From assembly GCA_949319575.1 (NCBI GenBank), contig CASGHD010000108.1, forward strand, positions 1-50,904: a stretch of DNA of 50,904 bases, written 5' to 3'. This stretch comes from an uncultured Anaerolineales bacterium. GTDB lineage: Bacteria > Chloroflexota > Anaerolineae > Anaerolineales > Villigracilaceae. The translations under genes and the position numbers were made by a program. Of the stretch, positions 8,060 to 16,785 are shown piece by piece; the stretch's first letter is position 1; the number at the start of each line of letters is the position of its first letter. The notes beneath the pieces are model-generated. The model was given only the letters and a program-made list of their open reading frames with translations. It had not been told where the DNA came from and searched no databases.

Positions 8060-11000
8060 ATGATCAAGCCGAAACACGTTGCATTTGTCATAATGAGCTT
8101 GGTTGCCATGCTACTTATCGTCGGGAATTGGGTCACACCTGTTCAGGCAAACAGCACAGGGATTGTTACACCAACAGGCACACCTACTACCGGAGTAGTG
8201 AGTCTGAGAGAATCTGCTTCTGTAGAACAGCAAGAAGAGCTGAAAAGCGTTATCTATGCGTATTTTGATATTCGCTACCAAGCACTCAGCGTTTCGCAAT
8301 CCGTCAACTTCCAAGTGAATGGGTTTGGTGGTTTGGCGTCTAATAGACCTGACGCGAGGGCTTTTCTAGATGCCGAACTGGGGAAACTAGCAGTTGAGAT
8401 CCGCCGTGCAGAGTTGTACGAACTCAAATATATGGATTATGTATACTTCCTGGATTTCCGCAATTTTGCTGTGGATGGTTTTACTCAAACAGCGCTGGTC
8501 TCAGTGATAGAAGAGCATGATGTGATCTATGAAAATGTGGCTGCATCGACATTAGAAGGAGAAGAGCCAATTGTTTCTCATTTGTACAATCGTGAGCATG
8601 CCATCACTCTGCGTAAGGAAGATGGACAGTGGAGAATTGTTTCAGATGACTACAATGATTATTTGTGGAGAATGTTGCGAGAAGCCGGAAAATCCACAGA
8701 TGAGATGATCAAAATAATGGAATCTTCTTTAATCCCTGATTCGCAAATCGAAAGTTCTGAGCCAGTAGCATCTTTCGCTTTACCCCCTGATGCTACATCC
8801 CATGATTACGATCGGGTTGGTGCAGCCGATTATGCAGTTAGGCATATAGACAACTACAATGCAGACTATCCTACTTATGATGGTCAGGGAGGGGATTGTA
8901 CAAATTTTATTTCGCAAGCAATCTACGAAGACGGTGATGCATCCATGTTTATACCGGATACTCTGCCACCTCCAAGCAACAATGGGCAAGAGGGATGGTA
9001 TCTTCTTAATGAAAAGCAACGCGGGCGCTATTGGAATGATGTTGGGGCGTTTTATGACTTTGTTGCTCAATCTTACTTGTTTTGGGACGAAGGTCCAGAG
9101 GGAAGAGAAGTAGCAACAATAAATGAACTTATGCTGGGAGACGTAATTCAATTTGAGTGGCCAGCATCCACAGGTGATTCCGACGATATATGGGATCATG
9201 CCGTAATTATTGTTGGATTTGATGGCTCCGGTACTCCCCTTGTTGCCAGTCACTCTGATGATGTCGGACCGGAACCCTACACATATTTTGCTCCCTGGCA
9301 ATCTATTCGATATATTCACATCGAGCGGATTGATGGAAATCCTCCCGTCAAGGCTAAGATAACACAAGGCAGTGACGATGCGGGAACCAACCTCGCTTGC
9401 ACTTTTTCGCCCACTCGCAACGAGGTCTATTTTGGGGCATGTTCCAGCGGCAACAGCGTTGATAGCGGATTTCAGTTTAGAGATGTTCAAATTCCACAAG
9501 GCGCACAAATAAAATACGCCTATATCATTTTCACAGTAGATGGAACATACACGGTTCCTTTGGAATTAAAGATTGACGCAGAAACAACCGGATCTCCCGC
9601 TACTTTTACCTCGACGAATCCACCAGGAAGCAGCACTCGTCTGCTGACAAACGACCCTGTACTGTGGAGTATTAACGACGCCGATCCAAATGATGATATA
9701 GATACCCTCACATGGAGTCTCGGAATGAGGCGTTCTCCTCCTAACGTTTCCAGACTTGTGCAGACAGTCGTGAACGGATCGTGGCAACAAGGAAACTCAC
9801 TTTCTTTCATCATTAAGAACAATGACTCGACAGGCATACGTCGTGTAATTGCGTTTGAACGATCTCTTTGGGATCTAAAATATTCATCTGCAAAATTGAT
9901 CGCCGCGTATACGTTTGATGGAACGCCACCGCCGACCAGTACGCCAATAATCCCCACGTCTACCTTTGTGCCTACAAGTACCCCAACATTTACACCTGTA
10001 CCAACAAATACGCCAACCCCTGTCCCAACAAATCCACCGGACTTTTGCGGTATATGCGATTCTGGTTGTTCATCCAATTCAGCACAACAACTATCAGGTA
10101 ACGCGGTAACAACGCTTAACTTTACCGAGACAGCAGACCTTCTCTACCGCGTTCGTGATGAAATCCTAAATACAACACCAGAAGGACAAAGGCTAACGGA
10201 CCAATATTACACGTATACCCCCAATATTATTCAGGTTCTCATTGAGAATCCCGAGCTATCTGACCAAAGCATGGACATACTGGATCTTTTTGTTCCGTCG
10301 TTGCAGGCTTTGGTGGATGGGAATGGCGATACGGCAACTATTACATCTGAACAAGTTAATAGCCTTCAATCCTTTTTGGATGCTTTAGTCGAGAATGGCG
10401 ATCCAGAACTGCAATCGGTAATTCTGTCTGAACTCGAAAACCATCCAATCGAAGATATGGCTGGAATGACCATGGATCAAGCATGGACATATCTAAGTGG
10501 CTTTCCCTCCACGCCAGTCTTGGATGACTTCAACCGCGCGAACGGCGGGATCGGGAGCAACTGGTCGGGAAACACAGGCAAATACACCGTCAACGCCAAC
10601 CAGTTGAAAGTGATCAGCAACGCTTCCAACTCGGATGTCTACTGGGCGGGCGGACCCTTCGGCGCAGATCAGGAAGCATACTTCACCTTTAGCAACCTCA
10701 GCGCGACTGCGAAAGAACAAAACCTGCTCCTCAAATCGCAAAGCAATACCACTTGGGGTCACGGCGTTCTCGAAGTGTGGTACGACGCTCCCAACCAACG
10801 CGCCCAAGTCTGGACGTATGAATGGCCAGCAGGTTGGATAAAACAGGGAGCAGATATTCCCGTTACCTTTGCAGTGGGCGACCAATTCGGCGCACGCGCC
10901 CTCGCCGATGGAACCGTCGAAGTCTACAAAAACGGAACATTGCTCGCCACACGCGACATCACCAGTTGGCTGTATTACGATCAAGGCGGCTACATCGGCT

Positions 11001-11449
11001 TGTGGTTCAGCGGCGCCCAAAACACTAGAGTAGATGACTTTGGCGGCGGAGCGATTTCCAGCGGTCAGCAATCCATGCTGGCAGGATCAACTGCGCGAAG
11101 CATCACAGCGGATCAATTGAATATGACTGTCAACTCTGTCGCGCAATTCTGGCAGGGCATTCGGCTGGGTCATACTGCGAGCGTTACATTTACCAGCCTG
11201 CAAGACGACGCCAAGCCTGAGAGCAATGGAGTATGGGGCGAGGGGACGGTTCAAGTATTGTACAATATCCCAAACCAACTCGCTCAAGTCTGGATGTATG
11301 ACACGGCCATAGGCTGGAGGCAGATCGGAAAAGACATTCCCGTTGCATTCGCTGTGGGCGATCAATTCTATGTCCGTACTGCGGCAAATGGCGCTGTCGT
11401 AATCTACAAAAACGGCATACTCCTCGCCCGACGCAGGGTGAGCCCGTAA
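8060..11449 (+). CDS. secreted amidase-domain protein with LamG-like C-terminal repeats
   Basis: This 1129-residue exported protein has a signal peptide (about 1-31, ending VQA). An uncharacterised region leads to an Amidase_6-type domain, about residues 248-423, with catalytic Cys280 in GGDCTNFISQA and His380 in DHAVIIVG, a papain-like fold thought to cut peptide or amide bonds in cell-wall material. Then come a beta-rich domain (about 430-620), a Thr/Pro linker (about 622-658), a helical stretch, and two LamG/concanavalin-like repeats (about 817-994 and 1008-1129). Repeat 2 stops at LLARRRVSP, where repeat 1 goes on with DITSWLYYDQGG, so the C-terminus is probably truncated. Codon use turns from AT-rich to GC-rich near base 10500, as if two genes were joined. 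ATG 8060 has GGAG six bases upstream. Confidence 0.8.
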   Translation: MIKPKHVAFVIMSLVAMLLIVGNWVTPVQANSTGIVTPTGTPTTGVVSLRESASVEQQEELKSVIYAYFDIRYQALSVSQSVNFQVNGFGGLASNRPDARAFLDAELGKLAVEIRRAELYELKYMDYVYFLDFRNFAVDGFTQTALVSVIEEHDVIYENVAASTLEGEEPIVSHLYNREHAITLRKEDGQWRIVSDDYNDYLWRMLREAGKSTDEMIKIMESSLIPDSQIESSEPVASFALPPDATSHDYDRVGAADYAVRHIDNYNADYPTYDGQGGDCTNFISQAIYEDGDASMFIPDTLPPPSNNGQEGWYLLNEKQRGRYWNDVGAFYDFVAQSYLFWDEGPEGREVATINELMLGDVIQFEWPASTGDSDDIWDHAVIIVGFDGSGTPLVASHSDDVGPEPYTYFAPWQSIRYIHIERIDGNPPVKAKITQGSDDAGTNLACTFSPTRNEVYFGACSSGNSVDSGFQFRDVQIPQGAQIKYAYIIFTVDGTYTVPLELKIDAETTGSPATFTSTNPPGSSTRLLTNDPVLWSINDADPNDDIDTLTWSLGMRRSPPNVSRLVQTVVNGSWQQGNSLSFIIKNNDSTGIRRVIAFERSLWDLKYSSAKLIAAYTFDGTPPPTSTPIIPTSTFVPTSTPTFTPVPTNTPTPVPTNPPDFCGICDSGCSSNSAQQLSGNAVTTLNFTETADLLYRVRDEILNTTPEGQRLTDQYYTYTPNIIQVLIENPELSDQSMDILDLFVPSLQALVDGNGDTATITSEQVNSLQSFLDALVENGDPELQSVILSELENHPIEDMAGMTMDQAWTYLSGFPSTPVLDDFNRANGGIGSNWSGNTGKYTVNANQLKVISNASNSDVYWAGGPFGADQEAYFTFSNLSATAKEQNLLLKSQSNTTWGHGVLEVWYDAPNQRAQVWTYEWPAGWIKQGADIPVTFAVGDQFGARALADGTVEVYKNGTLLATRDITSWLYYDQGGYIGLWFSGAQNTRVDDFGGGAISSGQQSMLAGSTARSITADQLNMTVNSVAQFWQGIRLGHTASVTFTSLQDDAKPESNGVWGEGTVQVLYNIPNQLAQVWMYDTAIGWRQIGKDIPVAFAVGDQFYVRTAANGAVVIYKNGILLARRRVSP

Positions 11450-11471
11450 GCCTTACATAAAGTGGAGTAGG

Positions 11472-11999
11472 ATGCCCAAAAAGCAATTCATTGAAAAATT
11501 AATGCACGAACGCGACAAGTTCGAGTTGACCTTGAATCGCGTTGGCTACACGCGGCGCATGACGTTGAAGGGTGTGGCGGGGAAATGGTCTATCAAAGAT
11601 ATTCTCGCGCACATCCTGGCTTATGAGCTATACATCGCGGATCGAATCAATGAAATTCAGCATGAGCAGATTTATACGCCATGCAAAACACAAACTGCGC
11701 TGGATGCTTTCCTGGAGGAATTCGGTTATCCTGATTTCGGCTCTCCCCTGCTGGATGACGACTCTCCAAACGAGTGGGTTGTAGAGAAATATAAAAACGT
11801 TTCGCTGGAGGATGTTGTCGCACAAGAGATTCAGGCATTTTCATCGATTGTTACGATGATCGAAAATACGACGCAAAAATTGATTGATGAACACACTCTT
11901 TTTGAGCGCGTTGCTAACAACACCTTCAAGCATTATCGCGAGCATCTCAGGGATATTCGTCACTGGCTCAAGACGCACGCGGTGAACTCCAAAAATTAA
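11472..11999 (+). CDS. DinB-like / ClbS-DfsB family four-helix protein
   Basis: The 175-residue product fits the DUF1706 (ClbS/DfsB) branch of the DinB superfamily. The N-terminal helix is MPKKQFIEKLMHERDKFE, followed by the signature WSIKDILAHILAYE and the C-terminal HYREHLRDIRHWL, which supplies the second histidine of a typical metal site. ClbS of colibactin producers is a cyclopropane hydrolase that protects against the toxin; most relatives are uncharacterised. It begins 22 bases after the amidase gene with GGAG upstream and may share its transcript. Confidence 0.75.
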   Translation: MPKKQFIEKLMHERDKFELTLNRVGYTRRMTLKGVAGKWSIKDILAHILAYELYIADRINEIQHEQIYTPCKTQTALDAFLEEFGYPDFGSPLLDDDSPNEWVVEKYKNVSLEDVVAQEIQAFSSIVTMIENTTQKLIDEHTLFERVANNTFKHYREHLRDIRHWLKTHAVNSKN

Positions 12000-12002
12000 C
12001 AC

Positions 12003-12120
12003 GGGTATTCTTTTTACCACAAAGGACACGAAGTACACCAAGGTTGGAAAACTGAGGAGCGAATAGCCTCTCCATAGATCTTCTTCGTGACCGTTGTGTC
12101 CTTGGTGTTAAGAAAAACAA
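12003..12120. repeat. degenerate inverted intergenic repeat (accacaaaggacac type)
   Basis: The left side reads accacaaaggacacgaag and the right side cttcgtgaccgttgtgtcc, then ttggtgttaag, so the two halves are imperfect reverse complements. The block fills the gap before the TIGR03936-like gene. No coding sense is seen. Confidence 0.5.
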
Positions 12121-12122
12121 CT

Positions 12123-12746
12123 ATGCGGATTCGAATCACATTTTCCAAGCAGGGAGCGCTTCGCTACACGGGGCATCTGGACTTGCACAAGTTATGGGAA
12201 CGCGCCGCCCGCCGCGCCGAACTTCCGCTGGCGTATTCGCAGGGATTTCATCCACAGCCGAAGATGAGTCTCGCGGCGGCGTTGCCACTGGGATTCTCTT
12301 CCACGTGCGAAGTGTTGGACATGCGACTCGAACGCGATTTTGCTTTGGATGGGCTGACCGAACAACTCAATGAAACTCTCCCACCGGGGATTCGGGTGAC
12401 AAGCATCGAACAAGTTGACGAACGCGCGCCCGCGTTGCAGACGCAGGTGGTTGAGGCGGAGTATCAGGTCGAGTTGCCGGAGCAGGCTGACCCGTCGGAT
12501 TTGAAGCGGAGGATCGAGTCTGCGTTGGCATCCGAATCCATCCTCCGTGAACGTCGAGGAAAGAAGTATGACTTGCGTCCGTTGATCGAGTCATTGGAAG
12601 CGATGGATGATAAAATCGTGATGTTGCTGGCGGCGCGCGAAGGCGCAACGGGCAGACCCGAAGAGGTGTTAGATGTGTTGGGCATCGCGTTCGAGGAGAC
12701 GAGGATCGAGCGAACGCGGTTAATTTTCAGCCCTGCGAAGGTTTAG
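12123..12746 (+). CDS. TIGR03936 / DUF2344 radical-SAM-associated protein
   Basis: The 207-residue product starts MRIRITFSKQGALRYTGHLD, followed by the family segment RRAELPLAYSQGFHPQPKMS and LPLGFSSTCEVLDM, which identifies the DUF2344 partner of TIGR03960 radical SAM proteins. In many genomes the two are adjacent or fused; here they are about 5 kb apart. Its biochemical role is unknown, though the family often lies near RNase G and ribosomal protein genes. ATG 12123 opens the family sequence; the longer frame from 12087 is non-native. The final codons and stop lie in a palindrome, with TAG exactly in its loop. Confidence 0.85.
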   Translation: MRIRITFSKQGALRYTGHLDLHKLWERAARRAELPLAYSQGFHPQPKMSLAAALPLGFSSTCEVLDMRLERDFALDGLTEQLNETLPPGIRVTSIEQVDERAPALQTQVVEAEYQVELPEQADPSDLKRRIESALASESILRERRGKKYDLRPLIESLEAMDDKIVMLLAAREGATGRPEEVLDVLGIAFEETRIERTRLIFSPAKV

Positions 12747-12761
12747 AACCTTCGCAGGGCT
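12729..12761. repeat. perfect palindrome holding the stop codon of the DUF2344 gene
   Basis: AGCCCTGCGAAGGTT at 12729-12743 and its exact reverse complement at 12747-12761 flank the 3-base loop TAG, which is the stop codon. It could act as a weak terminator or stabilise the 3-prime end. It lies 13 bases before the prsW start. Confidence 0.85.
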
Positions 12762-12774
12762 TCATGGAGAAACT

Positions 12775-13761
12775 ATGGCATTACTTGCGGCAATATTCTT
12801 TGGGTTCGTCCCCATGTTCCTGTTCGCGGCGTTCGTGAACTGGCTGGACCGCTACGAGAAAGAACCGAAAGTGTTACTCGGCGCGGCGTTCGTGTGGGGC
12901 GTGGTCATCGCGGGCGGCGGCGCGTATATTTTGAACACGGTCTTCGGCATAGGCATCTATGTGCTCACCGGTTCGGAAAGCGCGGCAGATTTCGGCACCA
13001 CGTCCATCGTCGCGCCGATCATCGAGGAAGCGTTGAAAGGACTCGCCGTTGGGGCAGTCTTCTTGATGTTCCGCAAGGAATTCGATTCGATCCTTGACGG
13101 CATCGTCTACGGCGCGATCACTGCGTTGGGCTTCGCCGCCATCGAGAACGTGTTGTACATCTACCGCAACGGGTATCAAGAGGGCGGCTGGGAGGGCTTT
13201 TGGGTCCTCGTGGTCGTGCGCGTGATCCTCGTCGGCTGGATGCATCCGTTCTTCACCGCGTTCACCGGCATCGGTTTTGCAGTGGCGCGGTTGAATAAAA
13301 ACACGCTTGTGAAGATCCTGGCAGTCCCTGCCGGGTATGTGGTGGCGGTGTTGACGCACTCATTCCATAACACGTTCGGCTCGCTGGTCGGCGGCGGAGG
13401 CGGATTCTTCCTCGGCATCCTCGCGGATTATTTTGGGTATTTCCTGATGACATCCTTCATCATTTGGATGATCATTCACGAGCGCAACATCTTGAAGCGG
13501 CAGTTGGTGGAGGAAGTGAACAACGGGGCGATCTCGAAACAACAGTATAAGACCGCCATCTCGTTCTTTCAGTTCAACGCGCATATTTCCGCGCTCACAT
13601 CCGGGAGTTTCGGTCCGACAAAGCGTTTCTATCAAGTGCTGGGCGAACTGGCGCACAAGAAGGAACAACTCGCCCGGGTTGGGGAAGAATCGGGCAATAC
13701 AAAGATCATCGAGGGCTATCGCGCCGAGTTGATGAGGTTGGCTCCGTTGGCGAAGGTGTAA
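12775..13761 (+). CDS. PrsW-family intramembrane protease
   Basis: This 328-residue membrane protein has about eight hydrophobic segments. PrsW-family motifs are in order: APIIEEALKG with Glu84-Glu85, the AAIENVLYI helix, the WMHPFFTAFTG helix, and LTHSFHNTFG with its histidine. These form the proposed active site of the glutamic-type (CAAX-related) protease superfamily. In Bacillus subtilis PrsW makes the site-1 cut of anti-sigma factor RsiW; the substrate here is unknown, and no sigma/anti-sigma pair is in the window. The C-terminal 90 residues are soluble. Confidence 0.85.
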   Translation: MALLAAIFFGFVPMFLFAAFVNWLDRYEKEPKVLLGAAFVWGVVIAGGGAYILNTVFGIGIYVLTGSESAADFGTTSIVAPIIEEALKGLAVGAVFLMFRKEFDSILDGIVYGAITALGFAAIENVLYIYRNGYQEGGWEGFWVLVVVRVILVGWMHPFFTAFTGIGFAVARLNKNTLVKILAVPAGYVVAVLTHSFHNTFGSLVGGGGGFFLGILADYFGYFLMTSFIIWMIIHERNILKRQLVEEVNNGAISKQQYKTAISFFQFNAHISALTSGSFGPTKRFYQVLGELAHKKEQLARVGEESGNTKIIEGYRAELMRLAPLAKV

Positions 13762-13764
13762 TCA

Positions 13765-13798
13765 CATGTAGGGGACGGCGGCTGCCGTCCCCTACATG
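13765..13798. repeat. perfect palindrome after prsW
   Basis: CATGTAGGGGACGGC at 13765-13779 and its exact reverse complement at 13784-13798 enclose the loop GGCT. It lies 3 bases after the prsW stop and just before the tRNA-Arg promoter. There is no T-run, so it looks like a REP-type element more than a classical terminator. Confidence 0.8.
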
Positions 13799-13821
13799 AC
13801 GTATGATAAAATTTTCAACCC

Positions 13822-13893
13822 GCCCCCGTAGCTCAGTGGACAGAGTGTCGGCCTCCGGAGCCGAAGAGCGCAGTTCGAGTCTGCGCGGGGGCG
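13822..13893 (+). tRNA. tRNA-Arg (CCG anticodon)
   Basis: The cloverleaf is complete. Acceptor GCCCCCG pairs with CGGGGGC, the D-arm is GCTC/GAGT, the anticodon stem TCGGC/GCCGA carries loop CTCCGGA (anticodon CCG), and the T-stem CGCAG/CTGCG carries TTCGAGT. The discriminator is G and the CCA tail is not encoded. Possible -10 boxes are TATGAT at 13802-13807 and TAAAAT at 13807-13812. Confidence 0.95.
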
Positions 13894-13901
13894 CACTCAT
13901 G

Positions 13902-13928
13902 AAACCGCCGCATGGCGGTTTTGTTTTT
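13902..13928 (+). terminator. terminator after tRNA-Arg
   Basis: AAACCGCC pairs with GGCGGTTT around a GCAT loop, followed by TGTTTTT. Confidence 0.75.
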
Positions 13929-13987
13929 AACCGCTACGAACGCGAAGCGCGCGAAGTTAATATTTTTTCTTGGCGTTCTTCGCGCCG

Positions 13988-14009
13988 CTTCGACAGGCTC
14001 AGCGCAAGG
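13988..14009. repeat. ttcgacaggctcag-type dispersed repeat
   Basis: This short phrase is related to the copies at 50357-50375 and 50429-50450. It lies in non-coding DNA before the SH3 lipoprotein gene. Confidence 0.5.
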
Positions 14010-14049
14010 CTTAGCCGTAGAATTTCTTCTGCATTACAATTCATGCGCG

Positions 14050-15138
14050 ATGAAAAAGATTGTTTCAATTGTTTGGCTGGCGATAGCTTGCGCGGGGTGC
14101 AGTTTTTCTGTGGATGTGATCGAAGCGGACGCGCCGACCGAGTTCGTCGTCACTTCGACTTTGCCGCCCTCGCCGACCTCGAAGCCCAGTGAGACTCCGC
14201 TTCCGCCTCCCCCCACAGGGACAGTTGTTCCGGCGGCGGGGACCACGTCCACCCAAGTCAACGTTCGCGTCGAACCATCCACGTCGAGCGAAGTGGTGGG
14301 CATTATCCCGGAAAACACGAACGTGGAAATCATCGGCAAGGATCCCGGCGGGAATTGGTGGCTGATCAAGTACCCCCAAGGAGGACAAGCGCCGGAGGGG
14401 GAAGGCTGGGTGACAGCGGAGTTTGTCGTCACCGCAGGCGAACCAGCCGTCCCTGTGGTGGGAGGCGCGGGGGTGAATCCGAATGGCGATAACATGGCGA
14501 TCATCCAACAGCAACTCAATGTGCGCAGTGGGCCCGGCACAAGTTTCAACGCCATCGGCGCGTTGAATGCGCAGGATGTAGTCACGCTGACGGGCAAGGA
14601 TGCGGGCGGCGTATGGTTGCAGATCGCATTTGCGGCAGGACCAGATGGCAAGGGTTGGGTGAATGCGGCGTTCGCGCAGGCCGATGTGAGTTCGCTCCCG
14701 ATCGTGTCGGATGCGGGACAAGTTATCGGCACCGGCGCGCCGGAGAATACCGCCGTCCCTGCTGAGCCAACGGTTGCGCCTGCCGCGTTGGATAACGATT
14801 CGGCGGTGGCGCCCGCGGTGAATATTACGTTGACTGCCGGAGGGATGCGCTCATTCCAGTATTCGAGCGATGTGTCCTCCCCCACCGGCGACGCGGAAGA
14901 TTGGATCCAGTTCAAAACGTTTTCGGTGAACACGAAACTGGAGTTGGAATGCGCGGGGAGCTACTCGTATATCGCGGAGTTGTTGTTGAATTATTCGGTG
15001 GCGGATACGCTTGTGTGCGGGAAGATCATTTTGTTCCTGAGCGACCCGAATGGGGTGTATGCGGTGCATTTTGTTTCGTCGCCCACCGGGGGGATGGAGT
15101 ATACGAAATACATCTTGAGGGTGGAGGCAATACCGTAA
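14050..15138 (+). CDS. lipoprotein with two bacterial SH3 domains
   Basis: This is a 362-residue exported protein. The signal peptide MKKIVSIVWLAIACAGC ends in lipobox CAGC, and a Pro/Thr linker follows. SH3b domain 1 (about residues 65-130; QVNVRVEPSTSSEVVGIIP, GEGWVTAEFV) and SH3b domain 2 (about 150-215; QLNVRSGPGTSFNAIGAL, GKGWVNAAFA) follow. The last 110 residues form a beta-rich domain resembling the pre-peptidase C-terminal or CBM-like folds of Chloroflexota secreted proteins. SH3b domains usually bind peptidoglycan or other wall ligands. The start is ATG 14050, where the signal peptide begins; TACAAT at 14034-14039 lies close upstream, so the message may have little or no leader. Confidence 0.8.
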   Translation: MKKIVSIVWLAIACAGCSFSVDVIEADAPTEFVVTSTLPPSPTSKPSETPLPPPPTGTVVPAAGTTSTQVNVRVEPSTSSEVVGIIPENTNVEIIGKDPGGNWWLIKYPQGGQAPEGEGWVTAEFVVTAGEPAVPVVGGAGVNPNGDNMAIIQQQLNVRSGPGTSFNAIGALNAQDVVTLTGKDAGGVWLQIAFAAGPDGKGWVNAAFAQADVSSLPIVSDAGQVIGTGAPENTAVPAEPTVAPAALDNDSAVAPAVNITLTAGGMRSFQYSSDVSSPTGDAEDWIQFKTFSVNTKLELECAGSYSYIAELLLNYSVADTLVCGKIILFLSDPNGVYAVHFVSSPTGGMEYTKYILRVEAIP

Positions 15139-15274
15139 TTTTTGTTTTATTGCATTTTGATTGTGCCTATTTGTACTAAGAAAACTTTTATGGTAGAGTT
15201 AATTCATACTAAGCAAAGGCAGTTTTTTGGACGCTGAAAACGCTGATGGCGTTTTCCCGCGTGGGTCAACGCGC

Positions 15275-15280
15275 TATACT
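15275..15280 (+). promoter_or_regulatory. -10 box upstream of rex
   Basis: TATACT lies 42 bases before the rex ATG, with GAGGGACG near the start codon as ribosome site. I saw no clear TTGTGA-type Rex operator, so autoregulation is not supported by eye. Confidence 0.45.
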
Positions 15281-15322
15281 TTTCGAGTCGCATAAATTTA
15301 CATTCAACGAGGGACGTCCCAC

Positions 15323-15940
15323 ATGACTACTGAGAAGATACCGGATATTATCATCGGACGATTGCCCATCTATTTGAGGGCTTTGCAACGGCTGTCGGAC
15401 CAGGGGATTCAAACCACCTCGTCGCAGGATTTGGGGGAGGTGGTGGGGATTTCGGCGGCACAGATCCGCAAGGATATTTCACAGTTTGGCGAGTTCGGCA
15501 AGCAGGGGACGGGGTATTCCATCGCGTATTTGATCGAGAAATTAAAGGACATCTTGAAAATGGATCGTGTGTGGGAGGTGATCATCGTCGGCATGGGCGA
15601 TATCGGTCACGCGCTTGCCCATTACAACGGGTTCGCCAATCGCGGCTTCCACGTGAGCATGGTATTCGATAACGACCCGAAAAAAGTGGGGAAAACTGTG
15701 GGAGATTTTCGCGTCCTCGACACAGCCAGCATGATCGAAAAGATCAAACAGCACAAGATCAAGGTGGCGGTGTTGACCGTGCCCGCCACGTCGGCGCAAG
15801 AAGCGGCGGATCTGCTGGTGAAGGCGGGCATCAAAGCCATTCTCAATTATGCCCCCATCAGCATCAATGTGCCGGAGGATGTAAAGGTGCAATATGTTGA
15901 CCCGGTCACGCATTTGCAGAGGATGACGTATTATTTGTAG
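15323..15940 (+). CDS. rex: redox-sensing transcriptional repressor Rex
   Basis: The 205-residue product is a full-length Rex. The N-terminal winged helix (about 1-80) contains LPIYLRALQRLSDQG and the recognition region SAAQIRKDISQFGEFG. The Rossmann domain has the NAD(H) loop VGMGDIGHAL and VFDNDPKKVG, then AVLTVPATSAQEAADLLV and the C-terminal LNYAPISINVP. Rex senses NADH/NAD+ and typically represses respiratory and fermentative genes when NADH is low. The ACIII operon is on the same segment, but no operator was seen before actA. Confidence 0.95.
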   Translation: MTTEKIPDIIIGRLPIYLRALQRLSDQGIQTTSSQDLGEVVGISAAQIRKDISQFGEFGKQGTGYSIAYLIEKLKDILKMDRVWEVIIVGMGDIGHALAHYNGFANRGFHVSMVFDNDPKKVGKTVGDFRVLDTASMIEKIKQHKIKVAVLTVPATSAQEAADLLVKAGIKAILNYAPISINVPEDVKVQYVDPVTHLQRMTYYL

Positions 15941-16093
15941 GGGCAAAGGATTGGAGACTGGGGTTGCCGCTTGAAGAAGCATTTTGCGAAGCGTGGCTTC
16001 CAGTTTTTTTAAAACAATCAGATGGCTGGCTGTATGTTGCGGGTCAGACAACAACGGTTGAATCTTGATTTCGATTAACGAAAGGTTTGGCTC

Positions 16094-16717
16094 ATGAATC
16101 ACCCGGCAAGAAAAGCGCCCATCCTTTTTTTTACTTTCCTCATCGCTTTATCGCTCGCATGTTCCAGCATTACGATAGCCATAGACAGCGCCCCGCCCAC
16201 GCCTCACCCTGTCTTACAGACTCGGCAAATCGGCTTTGATTTTTCTGGGCAGGTTCCATCGTCGCCGAAAGGCGATACATCCGCCAGGCGTCACTTGTTC
16301 CTTCACGAATATCCCATGCCATCGGATGGGTTCATTAACGGGATCATGTACCTCAACGACAGCGACAAAGCCGTTGAACAATTCGACCTGCTGATTCTGC
16401 GCCCCAACGACGACGGCTGGAAGATAATCTATCGCATCAATGTGACCGACGACTCGCCTCCCGCCCAAACAGGGACGACCGTAGTGCAATTACCCGCCCC
16501 GTTGGTTGTGCAAAAGAACGATACATTTGCCCACTGGCAGGATACCCCGAACGGCGCAATCTCCCTAAATATTGACAACGAATCGATTGACGGTTTTAGC
16601 GAGGGACAATACGGCTTCCAATCTTCTGAAGTGGAAGTTGGGCAACAGATAGACATCAATGGATTTATCGGACAGCGCGATTACTTTATCAATCTCGTAT
16701 TTTCAACCGGTCTGTAG
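16094..16717 (+). CDS. putative lipoprotein, unknown function
   Basis: This is a 207-residue protein with an N-terminal signal (ILFFTFLIALSLAC) and lipobox SLAC. The mature part looks all-beta, with SSPKGDTSARRHLFLHEYP, LNDSDKAVEQFDLLILRP and a C-terminal GQRDYFINLVFSTGL. The pattern resembles a jelly-roll carbohydrate-binding or adhesin-like domain, but I cannot name a family. It is a single gene 153 bases after rex, converging on the mreB homologue across the terminator at 16841-16875. Confidence 0.7.
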   Translation: MNHPARKAPILFFTFLIALSLACSSITIAIDSAPPTPHPVLQTRQIGFDFSGQVPSSPKGDTSARRHLFLHEYPMPSDGFINGIMYLNDSDKAVEQFDLLILRPNDDGWKIIYRINVTDDSPPAQTGTTVVQLPAPLVVQKNDTFAHWQDTPNGAISLNIDNESIDGFSEGQYGFQSSEVEVGQQIDINGFIGQRDYFINLVFSTGL

Positions 16718-16785
16718 GGCGAAAGGTAAATCGCAAACCATGAGAATCAAAAACATGATTAACCCAAAACTAAAGGATTCAGCCA

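Noticed and set aside
13803..14192. 129-residue ORF through tRNA-Arg
   Set aside because: It reads through the tRNA and terminator; no protein features.
15139..15322. Rex operator before rex, and another before actA
   Set aside because: No TTGTGA-N6-TCACAA-like palindrome was seen in either upstream region.
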